Source: Sorghum bicolor
Taxonomy: Eukaryota; Streptophyta; Magnoliopsida; Poales; Poaceae
DNA length: 64,000 nt
Assembly: GCF_000003195.3 (NCBI RefSeq)
Contig: NW_018396401.1
Location: 310,660-374,659, forward strand
Direction: 5' to 3'
In this document: positions 24,735 to 35,800 of the stretch, in pieces
Numbering within the stretch: the stretch's first letter is position 1
Layout: every line of letters begins with the position of its first letter
Made by a program: the position numbers and the translations under genes
Notes under the pieces: model-generated
The model's input: the letters and a program-made list of their open reading frames with translations, nothing else
Databases searched by the model: none
What the model was told of the DNA's origin: nothing

Positions 24735-25257
24735 TTAGGAAAGCTTGGCTACAACAAATACAATCGCAACTAGCACTAAAAAAACCAAAACTAAAATGCA
24801 CTTAAGCAACATAATTAGTTCGCGTCTGATCCCAACTATAATAGATAGATCATTCGCTTGATCAACATCATTGAACTCCTTTCGTCGGCTCACTGCCTCA
24901 CCACCTTCAGCCTCAACCACCTGTGCAAAAGATTTCTTAATGTGTTCAATGTATTCTTACTCCCAGTACCAACCTGTACATCCGCCGGTACCGTTCCACT
25001 TAAATTAAAAGAGAGAATCAAAAGTTTAATTAATATCATTTAAAAAAATATGCACATATATAAGCAAATGTCTGGAAATAACTCACATTACGATCTGGAC
25101 ACTTGTAGAATATACGACCCTTGTTTACTCCCTCTTTCGACACTTTGTACTCCATCAAAATCTTCTGCCCACACTTGCCACAAGTAATGAGAGGGAGTTC
25201 CGGACGGTATCGCTTTTGAACCCGTTGAGAGACCGAAGACCCGGTCACGGTTGCCAT
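24735..25257 (-). CDS. GRF-type zinc-finger protein with C-terminal membrane segment, in the CACTA
   Basis: Three probable minus-strand exons. Exon 1 (25257-25087) starts MATVTGSSVSQ and holds 'CGKCGQ' and 'FYKCPDRN', ending at a GTGAGT donor. Exon 2 (24998 to about 24953) reads WNGTGGCTGWYWE, completing the GRF zinc finger. Exon 3 (24920-24735) reads 'VVEAEGGEAVSRRKEF' and ends in a strongly hydrophobic 25-residue segment, likely a tail anchor. The exon 2 donor is weak: 'GGGAGTAAG' seems one G short of GAG|GTAAG, and as it stands exon 2 runs into TAA, so the product may be truncated. The gene lies between the CACTA right end and TNP2 on the same strand. GRF fingers bind nucleic acid; any transposition role is unknown. 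It could instead be a captured host gene fragment. Confidence 0.65.
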
Positions 25258-25754
25258 CTGCTATCCATACTCAATTTTTAAACAATTATAAATTCCACAT
25301 TTACTAGTAAACATGTATGATACAATGGACATTATATGTAGTAATAAAAATAAATCAAGTGATATCAACAAACCAATTAATTTGAACTATCCTACTTTCT
25401 AAGATCATAAAAATATACTATAATTCATTCTTGCAAACTACATTAATTCTAGGTCAACCATGAAATACGATATATATATATATATGGATACTAATTCATG
25501 TGAATGATTCAAAATAACAACGTGGATTTGAGCTAAAAATAATGTGAACATCACAAGCCAAAAACAACATGAAAAGACAAGAAAGACAAAAGTTAGTCAC
25601 CTCCAAGCACGAAGAGACGATGACGGAGTCGAAGAAGATCAACGATGGGCGTTGGAGATGAAGAACAAATGAAGAACAAGCAAGAAGAAGCTCCAAGAAC
25701 AACAATGGTGCTCTCGGTTTCAAATGGGCAGAGGGGAGGAGGGAGCCGGCCTAT
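25258..25754. other. CACTA 5' leader/promoter region
   Basis: Mostly AT-rich non-coding DNA between the right subterminal repeats and the first exon. It ends (minus sense) in an acceptor-like 'tagcag' before the ATG of the GRF gene, so a 5' intron is possible. A short 'atatatatat' run lies near 25470. No gene seen. Confidence 0.5.
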
Positions 25755-26087
25755 AAACCGGAACTTTAGCACCGGTTCAGGGAAAAAACCGGTGCTAAAG
25801 GGTTACCCTTTAGCACCGGTTTGTAACAAAAACCGGTGCTAAAGGGTTTGCCTCGGACCGTGGCTCTGCCCGGTGCTAAAGGGACCCCTTTAGCACCGGT
25901 TTGTAATACAAACCGGTGCTAAAGGGTCTCTGCCCCGACAGCACCTGTCAGTAGCCGTTGGGCAGGACCCTTTAGCACCGGTTCGTGTTACGAACCGGTG
26001 TTAAAGGGGTATTTAACCCCGGGCTGCAAAATGGCCGAGGTTTTTGGCCGTTTTGGACATCGACCAATGCCTCATTCTGTAGTAGTG
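25755..26087. repeat. CACTA right subterminal repeats and terminus
   Basis: At least six copies of 'ctttagcaccggttt' and its complement alternate in about 250 bp, some forming hairpins ('caccggtttgtaac ... aaccggtgctaaag'). The element ends CTGTAGTAGTG, the inverted CACTACTACAG terminus. The motif matches the left array apart from the core (gtccc versus caccg). Confidence 0.9.
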
Positions 26088-27581
26088 GGTGTTGGGCACT
26101 GAACTCACCATCGACATGGAAGATTAGGAAACAGGCAGCTCGGCTTGCAGGCAAGCATGACCTGACTTGCTGCCGCTGGCTAGTTTTGTTGGAGATGCAT
26201 GGATGGATAAGCAGACACACTGATGCAACATGCATGGAAGAGCCAATCACCACCTCGCAAATACCACGCGACCACATGAACGTGAGTGAGGTAACAGATG
26301 AGAGTTAGGATAATAGATTGACACGGTTAGACTCACCAAAAATAGAAATGAACGACAATGAAGGAGAGCACTGCGGAACTTAGAGGATAACAGCGATCAT
26401 AAAACTTGAAAAGCCGACGGCGTTGCTTGGCCAAGCAGCCAGCAAGAGACATGCGGACGGCAGTCTGCCGCAAGGTTCGGCGTAGCAGCAATCTTGGATT
26501 TCTTCATACAGAGAGATGTGTACCATAGGTAAAAGAAAAAGGACAGGCAAAGTTGCAATATATATGGACGTGAGGCAACAAACAATCTCATTACCTTCAG
26601 CCAATGACAAACGATGGCAAATAACAACATTGGTCTTCGCTGGAAACATTAATTCAATGGAGTCATCGGTGTTGGTCGACGGTGGCCAGAAAGAGAAAAT
26701 TCTAATTTACTACAGGGAGGATTTCGTAAACTAATGGCTTTCCATATGGTAGTTTTGGTGTGCTTTGCCCAAGGAGTTGGTACACATATATAGGGAGAAA
26801 AACTCCCCACCTCCACGTCAACTAGCGATATGGTACTAATTGATTTGTAACCTTCATCTTTACTAATAGGCCTAATTAATTACTAAAGCCCATTAGTAAA
26901 TAAAGACATTGACCATTGAGATTATGGGCTTGAGCGTGGGATAAAATAAAAGATTTTATTATTTTCGGAATTAATTATTTTCATTGATAAAATAATTCTA
27001 GAAAAGTTTAGAATTAGTAGTTAAGCCACGAAAATACTCCGAAAGCTCCGAAAATTCAGGAAAAATTCTCAGAGATATATTATAGAACATGGGAAACCCG
27101 AATAAAGTTTTTGGAGCTCATGATAAGATTGTTTGGAGCATCTAAAAATTAGATCATGCTCAGAGAAAAGTGAGAACAGAAGATGGAAAAATTACCGAAA
27201 AGTTTGTAGAGATTGCTTGATGGACGAGGAACTAAAAGAAGTGCTTTGAGTGACAAAGAAAAGATTCTAGGAAGCTCCTAATAAAAACTTAAGCTGAGAA
27301 ACAAGAAATTTGGTTGATAAAGATAAAGACGTACTGGTCAACGAGGAAGATCGATCTACTAAACGCATTTTAAAAACTTTGCTCACTCAACACATAAATG
27401 AACAACAAGCATCACATCAAAACATATGCACCAGCATGTATGCATAATAATATTGCTAAGCCTTATGATAAATTTTAATTTAATAAAAAATATTATTTTC
27501 CATATATTTTCATGAGCACGGAAATACAAAACTGAATAAATTTTCATCTATTTTGAAAAGAGCAAATTTTTGGGTGTTACA
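26088..27581 (-). mobile_element. Left LTR of non-autonomous element, part 2
   Basis: This begins with the second GGT target-site copy (26088-26090) and runs to GGTGTTACA at 27581. It matches 31395-32889. No gene is recognisable; the LTR is AT-rich toward 27500. Confidence 0.9.
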
Positions 27582-29809
27582 ATTCTACCCCCTTAAGATG
27601 AATCTCGTCCTCGAGATTCGGAAGACAGTGATCAAAGAGATATGGATACTCTGCCTTTGGATGTTGTTCACTTCCTTGAGTTGTTCCATCCTCTTGTAGA
27701 GATTTTGGCTCTACGTTGCACCCTCTAGTAATCTATCTCCATGCACTTTTGAAGTCATAACCTTGTTCAATACCAAACCAATGATGATGTCAACAACTTA
27801 GAATCAACTTAGTGAAGATTTTCCTTAGATTCTTATGACCCACCTTGATGACATTTTTTATATATTTTTTTATGTCCAAGAAGATAGTACTTCCATGCTC
27901 CACATCACGTCTTAGGTACATGCTAAGTATGGTGAAAATTGATCTCACAACTAAGGGTGGCTCGAACCAAAGATCAATCTTGACAAAACTTTCTTATAGA
28001 TGACCATAATCATAGAATATCTCAAGAGACAACTCTCACTTCAAGATAAATTTAAAAAGCATCATCCCATGATATCAAGGTACTACCCCCCTTAAGACGA
28101 GATTGATTGGGGGACACTAGGGACTAGTTCTCCTATCCTTTTTAGACGCTACACATCATAGTCTGTTAAATTTGCTTGTACCGGGTCTCTTAATCCAAGG
28201 TTGGTTTCTTCACGGAGTTCCAACTATGAGTACCTTTATCTCAGTTAAGTTGTTTCACTCTCACATCCCACATATAACTTCGTAAACTTTGGTGTCACCT
28301 GATCCTCAGAAACATAACTCTCAATCCACGAGTATCAGCCATGACATAAATCCTCCATTGATATTTTCCAAGTGGAATGATATTTTGAAACAAAACCAAA
28401 TTTACCGAACTCTTGTAATCCTTACATATGATCCAACATTAACAAGTTCTTCTCCTTGTAATCTCCTCTACCCCCCTTAAGAAAAGATCAACTAGGGAAT
28501 ATCGAGGGTAGCTTGCATCCTCTTCTGAGTGATGTAACTATCATAAAGATCTTCTAATCTCCAGGAGAAACTCATGTGCAAAGGCAAGTACAAGTAATCT
28601 GAAAATCATTGAACGATGAAGAACACCAGCGTATTAAAATAACTATAACTCTTGTTCTGTTAATCCAATAGAGTTGTAACTTATACCGTTAGAAAACTTA
28701 TGAAATTCCCTACAACTTTCATGTAGAAGACCTCCTTATGTTCTGTCTTTAAGCTTAAGTAAAACAACCAAACATAATATCCATCCTGACAATGTCTCAG
28801 CAAAGGTGCAGTAACTTCCAGAAGTTATATCTCGAGCTACGTAACTCATCTGGATATGATCCATACATTTTTGAAAATCTTAGGAAATCCACTACAACTT
28901 TCGTATACCACGTTTTCCCAGATTCTGTCTTTAACTTGGCCGAAAATAGGAAATGCCACATCTGTCCAGATTTTGAAACAGAACAGAAACATCCAAATGT
29001 AAATGTCATATCTCAGGTTCTACTTATCCAAATGAGTTCCAGCTTAAACTGTTGGAAAGCTTAGGAAATTTTCTATAACTTTTCTATAGAACTATTTTCC
29101 AAATTCTATAGTCATATTTGTCCCAAACAGCAAGTACCCCAAACTGGTCCACATTCTGGACAGCACAGCTGTGTCATCTTGTGATTTTTGTATCTTCCAA
29201 ACCATATTAGATATGAGGGTGATTCTTGCGGTCAGAGAAAGATCTTAAAGTCTAGTTGTTCCAAGAAAAATTTAATAAACGTTGCATGATCAGAACTTGA
29301 GATACACCAGAATTATGGCAGACTGCTCCAGAAATCAGCAAGGGATAGAAACAAGAGATAGCCAAACCCAACTACTTATTTCATTAATCCTTATGCCTTA
29401 GGTCTATAAACTAATGAAATTGTGGAGAAATCCCACAAGATCATTGCAATCATTAGAAAGATCCAAATCAAGCATAAGCATAATAACAAACCAACTAAGC
29501 ACACTTCACTCAATTTGCGATACTATCGTTCTCTTCATAGTAAGGGTAAAGATCTTAAAACACCTATTCCAATGATGCCAGAAGGTGGTAAGAAAAAGTT
29601 CTAAAAGCATATCAAAGCAAGGAGTGGGGATGAGAACAAGTCTTTAAAATAAGCAACAAGGTGAAGATGAATAGCAATGAAAAGGATATAGTATAGATGA
29701 AAATGTCAAGGTTTATAGAGCAAGGATCTTATAGCAATTTCAAAACCTTAAGATGGCCAATTTCTAACTAGGCTTGCGTCCTACAATCAGCATTGCTTTG
29801 ATACCACTT
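27582..29809 (-). mobile_element. Internal region of the non-autonomous LTR element
   Basis: Only 2.2 kb lies between the LTRs. There is no gag or pol, and the longest ORFs are below 100 codons with no family resemblance, so the element must depend on others. Read on the minus strand, a polypurine tract (TCTTAAGGGGGTAG type) touches the left LTR at 27585-27596, and similar tracts recur at 28081-28097 and 28468-28482. The PBS is at the other end. The 'gaatctcgaggacgagattc' sequence beside the tract resembles the end of the chromovirus in this window, hinting at a Tekay-type helper. Confidence 0.85.
29795..29806 (-). promoter_or_regulatory. Primer binding site of the non-autonomous element
   Basis: Minus-strand TGGTATCAAAGC beside the LTR at 29810, the same as the copy at 7816-7827. 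Confidence 0.78.
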
Positions 29810-32800
29810 TGTAATACCCGATTTTAAGGACAAAACCAGATATGCGCCATATGTAACGTCTTAGAAGCCAAATCTCACATATAGCTACTAATAAGGGGTA
29901 ATATCAAAAGACAATGCATAAGTATATAACGTACTTAGTATAAAAGAGATAACCTTTAATAGCAAACAGCAGATAGACAACTCCAACTTCGGGTATTAAC
30001 TCCACTCTACAGGATCCAACTGACTGGTTGATCACAAGCCTAAACTCCTCCTGAGGTTTGGGGAAAATAGCAAGAGTGAGTCCATGTCGAACTAAACAAG
30101 TATAGCAACTAGATTGTATAGCTCCCATAATCTCATGATCAATGTGACATAAATAATTTAGAGTATTAAACAATAAATAATGAGTATTTTAACACAACAA
30201 GACTCATCACCCTTAATGCAAGAAACCCCAAGACCGCTCCTGACCGTAAGCTCGGCTAGTATACCAGTTTTACACTCTGCAGAGGTTGTACATCTTTACC
30301 CATGAGTCATGATTTATCCTTTCGCCTGAGGTGATCAGCCTCTTAACCCACTTCCTAGGAGGGTCGGCAGGGATCACTATGAAGCCTTTCAGAAGTTCGT
30401 CTAACATGTTAGGGCCACAAGGTTTCCTTCGCGAGCAGATATAGATACCCCCCTTTCCGAATGGCATAATGACGCGCAGCCTATACACATAGGGACAGGG
30501 GCTCGCACTATACCCGTGTCGGTTCAGCCCCTCTAGCGCCCTTTCGGGTAACCTCTAACAAGCTAGAAAAGGTCTTTATACTGAGCTAAAGCCAGAGCCA
30601 TTATAGCCCTCATGGTTGCACTGTTGTCCCGGTTATCACTTACAGATAATTCATCGAGTTGCTAAAAAGTCATTTTTATCGTTTATTACTGAACATTAAT
30701 CAAGTCACAAGATCATGGTCACAGAAATAAAATCCAAATGCTATACTTGCCTTAGTCCAAATGCTCTTGTTGATCTTGCTAGTTGTCCAAGTACTGATCT
30801 TGATCACTGAAGCACTCTTGTTCACCACGAATTGCTCACCGTCTAAACTTGATCATCGATCACACAAACAATCGGAGACAAACATACACGAAGCAAACAA
30901 AGCTACAATTAGAACAGTACACCAATCATATAAAAACAGTATGAAAAGTTTATAAAATAATTCTACGCATCGCTACGATCTCACAAACGTAAAGATCACG
31001 AAAATCGGAGCTAAAACGAAGAAGATATGAATTTTCTAAGATTTTATACAGAAAAGTAATTAATTAAATAGGATCATGAAATTAAAAAGTTTCAAACTGA
31101 TAAAACAGTATGACTAACATGTAGAGCTCATGATTACGAACCTAACACAATTTGAATGGATCAAAACGGAGTTAAAATGATCTTTGTATGAAGGATTTGA
31201 GGTTCAAAAGACGGGCAAGCATATACACGTACATACACTCTGCATATTACGATGAGTGATATATGGCTCCACGATGTGTAGATGTAAATAATGAAATGTC
31301 TAGAATTAAAGCATATTATAAATGAAAAACTATTATTTATCGAATAAGCAAGATATAAGTTTGATATCAATATAAAGCAGTGCATGAGGATCATTGGTGT
31401 TGGGCACTGAACTCACCATCGACATGGAAGATTAGGAAACAGGCAGCTCGGCTTGCAGGCAAGCATGACCTGACTTGCTGCCGCTGGCTAGTTTTGTTGG
31501 AGATGCATGGATGGATAAGCAGACACACTGATGCAACATGCATGGAAGAGCCAATCACCACCTCGCAAATACCACGCGACCACATGAACGTGAGTGAGGT
31601 AACAGATGAGAGTTAGGATAATAGATTGACACGGTTAGGCTCACCAAAAATAGAAGTGAACGACAATGAAGGAGAGCACTGCGGAACTTAGAGGATAACA
31701 GCGATCATAAAACTTGAAAAGCCGACGGCGTTGCTTGGCCAAGCAGCCAGCAAGAGACATGTGGACGGCAGTCTGCCGCAAGGTTCGGCGTAGCAGCAAT
31801 CTTGGATTTCTTCATACAGAGAGATGTGTACCATAGGTAAAAGAAAAAGGACAGGCAAAGTTGCAATATATATGGACGTGAGGCAACAAACAATCTCATT
31901 ACCTTCAGCCAATGACAAACGATAGCAAATAACAACATTGGTCTTCGCTGGAAACATTAATTCAATGGAGTCATCGGTGTTGGTCGACGGTGGCCAGAAA
32001 GAGAAAATTCTAATTTACTACATGGAGGATTTCCCAAACTAATGGCTCTCCATAAGGTAGTTTTGGTGTGCTTTGCCCAAGGAGTTGGTACACATATATA
32101 GGGAGAAAAACTCCCCACCTCCACGTCAACTAGCGATATGGTACTAATTGATTTGTAACCTTCATGTTTACTAATAGGCCTAATTAATTATTAAAGCCCA
32201 TTAGTAAATAAAGACATTGACCATTGAGATTATGGGCTTGAGCGTGGGATAAAATAAAAGGTTTTATTATTTTCAGAATTAATTATTTTCATTGATAAAA
32301 TAATTCTAGAAAAGTTTAGAATTAGTAGTTAAGCCACGAAAATACTCCGAAAGCTCCAAAAATTCAGGAAAAATTCTCAGAGATATATTATAGAACATGG
32401 GAAACCCGAATAAAGTTTTTGGAGCTCATGATAAGATTGTTTGGAGCATCTAAAAATTAGATCATGCTCAGAGAAAAGTGAGAACAGAAGATGGAAAAAT
32501 TACCGAAAAGTTTGTAGAGATTGCTTGATGGACGAGGAACTAAAAGAAGTGCTTTGAGTGACAAAGAAAAGATTCTAGGAAGCTCCTAATAAAAACTTAA
32601 GCTGAGAAACAAGAAATTTGGTTGATAAAGATAAAGACGTACTGGTCAACGAGGAAGATCGATCTACTAAACGCATTTTAAAAACTTTGCTCACTCAACA
32701 CATAAATGAACAACAAACATCGCATCAAAACATATGCACTAGCATGTATGCATAATAATATTGCTAAGCCTTATGATAAATTTTAATTTAATAAAAAATA

Positions 32801-32889
32801 TTATTTTCCATATATTTTCAAGAGCACGGAAATACAAAACTGAATAAATTTTCATCTATTTTGAAAAGAGCAAATTTTTGGGTGTTACA
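29810..32889 (-). mobile_element. Right LTR of non-autonomous element, uninterrupted
   Basis: 3080 bp, TGTAATACCC to GGTGTTACA. It is the intact counterpart of 7831-9416 plus 26091-27581 and carries the empty CACTA site at 31395-31397. In element sense this is the 5' LTR. The two LTRs differ by several dozen scattered changes by eye, more than the Sirevirus pair, which agrees with this being the oldest insertion of the nest. Satellite sequence resumes immediately at 32890. Confidence 0.92.
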
Positions 32890-35800
32890 TGCACTAAAAC
32901 TTACAATGTCTACAAACGGACCGAAGCAAGATTCCATATGACACACGTCATCAAGGAGTTCCATTGGGTGCGTCCAAATTGATTTCCAAGCATATGGTAT
33001 GTTCCATGCAAACCATGCACCTACCTTGCATAAGGATTAGCACTATCTCCAAACTGACCGAACCAAGCTTCCACTTGAGCCTCTTCACCCAGGAGTACCA
33101 AATAGTGCGTCCAAAATTGTTTCTTAGACTATGGTGCATTAGGCGCAAACGGTGCACCTATCTTGCACTAAAACTTACAATGTCTACAATCGGACGGAAG
33201 CAACATTCCATATGACACACGTCATCTAGGAGTTCCATTAGGTGCGTCTAAATTGATTTCTATGCATATGGTATGTTCCTTGCAAATCATGCACCTATCT
33301 TGCATCAAGATTAGCACTATCTCCAAACAGATCAAACCGAGCTTCCACTTGAGCCTATTCACCGAAGTACCAACAAGTGCTTCCAAAATGGTTTCTTAGA
33401 CTATGGTGCATTAGGCGCAAACCATGCACATATCTTGCATCGACCCTAAAACTGTTTCTAAACAGACCAAAGTGAGATTCCATATGACACACGTCATCAA
33501 GGAGTTCCATCGGGTGCATCCAAATTGATTTCCAAGCATATGGTATGTTCCATGCAAACCGTGCACTTATCTTGCATCAAGATTAGCACAATCTCCAAAC
33601 AGACCGAACTGATCTTCCACTTGAGCCTCTTCATCTAGTAGTATAAACAAGTGCGTCAAAAATGGTTTCTTAGACTATGGTGCATTAGGCACAAACTATG
33701 CACCTATCTTGCCCCGAAACTAACATTGTATCCAAACAGACCGAAGCGAGATTCCATATGACACACGTCATCTAGGAGTTCCATTGGGTTCGTCCAAATT
33801 GATTTTGTTAACATATGGTACGTTCCATGCAAACTATGCAACTATCTTGCATCAAGATTAGCACTATATCCGAACAGACCAAATCGAGCCTCCAGTTGAG
33901 CCTCTTCAACTACGAGTACCAACGGGTGCGTCTAAAATGGTTTCTTAGCCTATGGTGCATTAGGCATAAACCGTGCACATATCTTCTACCAAAACTAACA
34001 GTGTCTCTAAACGAACCGAAGCAAGATTCCAAATGACACACATCATCAAGGAGTTATATCAGGTGTGTCCTAATTGATTTCTAAGCATATCGTATGTTCC
34101 ATGCAAACCCTGCATCTATCTTGCATCAAGATTAGCACTATCTCCAAACAGACCAAATCAAGCTTTCACTTGAGCCCCTTGACCTAGGAGTACCATCGGG
34201 TGCATCCAAAATGGTTTCTTATTCTATGGTGCATTAGGTGCAAACCGGTTACCTATCTTACACTAGAACTAACACTATCTCTAAACAGACCGAAGTGAGA
34301 TTCCATATGACACATGTCATCTAGTAGTTCCATCTGGTGCGTCCAAATTGATTTCTGAGCATATGGTATGTTCCATGCAAATCGTGCACCTATCTTCCAT
34401 CAAGATTAGCACTATCTCTAAACAGACCGAACCGAGCCTACACTTGAGCCTCTTCACCTAGGAGTACCAACAGGTGCTTCCAAAATGGTTTCTTAGAGTT
34501 TGGTGCATTAGGCGCAAACCGTGCACATATCTTGCACCAAAACTAATACTGTCCAAATTAATTCCTAAGCATATGGTACGTTCCATGCAGACCGTGCATC
34601 TATCTTGCATCAAGATTAGCACTATCTCCAAATAGACCAAACCGAGCTTTCACTTGATCCTTTTAACTAGGAGTACCATTAGGTGCGTCCAAAATGGTTT
34701 TTTAGCCTATGCTGCATTATGTGCAAACCTTGCACTTATCTTGCACCGAAACTAACACTATCTCCAAACATACCGAAGCAAGATTTCGTATGACACACGT
34801 CATCTAGGAGTTCCATCATGTGCGTCCAGATTGATTTCCAAGGACTTGGTATGTTCCATGCAAACCATGCACCTATCTTGCATCAAGATTAGCACTATCT
34901 CCAAACAGACCGAACCGAGCATCCACTTGAGCCCCTTCACCTAGGAGTACCAACAAGTGCGTCCAAAATGGTTTCTTATACTATGGTGCATTAGGTGCAA
35001 ATTGTGCACCTATCTTGCACCGAAACTAACAATGTCTCCAAATGGACCGAAGCAAGATTCCAAATGACACACATCATCAAGGAGTTCCATCGGGTGCATC
35101 CAAATTGATTTCCAAGCATATGGTATGTTCCATGCAAACCATGCACCTACCTTGCATAAGGATTAGCACTATCTCCAAACTGACCGAACCAAGCTTCCAC
35201 TTGAGCCTCTTCACCCAAGAGTACCAAATAGTGCGTCCAAAATTGTTTCTTAGACTATGGTGCATTAGGCGCAAACGGTGCACCTATCTTGCACTAAAAC
35301 TTACAATGTCTACAATCGGACGGAAGCAAGATTCCATATGACACACGTCATCTAGGAGTTCCATTATGTGCGTCCAAATTGATTTCTATGCATATGGTAT
35401 GTTCCTTGCAAATCATGCACCTATCTTGCATCAAGATTAGCACTATGTCCAAACAGATCAAACCGAGCTTCCACTTGAGCCTATTCACCGAAGTACCAAC
35501 AAGTGCTTCCAAAATGGTTTCTTAGACTATGGTGCATTAGGCGCAAACCATGCACATATCTTGCATCGACCCTAAAACTGTTTCTAACCAGACCAAAGTG
35601 AGATTCCATATGACACACGTCATCAAGGAGTTCCATCGGGTGCATCCAAATTGATTTCCAAGCATATGGTATGTTCCATGCAAACCGTGCACTTATCTTG
35701 CATCAAGATTAGCACAATCTCCAAACAGACCGAACTGATCTTCCACTTGAGCCTCTTCATCTAGTAGTATAAACAAGTGCGTCAAAAATGGTTTCTTAGA

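Larger units (their letters stand above)
9417..26087 (-). mobile_element. CACTA (En/Spm) DNA transposon, interrupted
   Basis: The element begins CACTGGTGTAG and ends CTGTAGTAGTG. It is flanked by the 3-bp duplication GGT (9414-9416 and 26088-26090), the size made by CACTA transposases. The homologous LTR at 31391-31400 has a single uninterrupted GGT, so both ends are fixed by an empty-site comparison. Genes read on the minus strand: a GRF zinc-finger protein, then TNP2 transposase continuing into a C48 peptidase domain. GC-rich subterminal inverted repeats lie at both ends. A Sirevirus (12615-23033) splits the transposase gene; without it the CACTA is about 6.25 kb. The left terminus has diverged from the right one beyond CACT. 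Confidence 0.95.

Noticed and set aside
26380..26734. Short ORFs in the LTR near 26400-26730 and 31690-31960 that look slightly protein-like.
   Set aside because: Present on both strands and in both LTRs with no recognisable domain.
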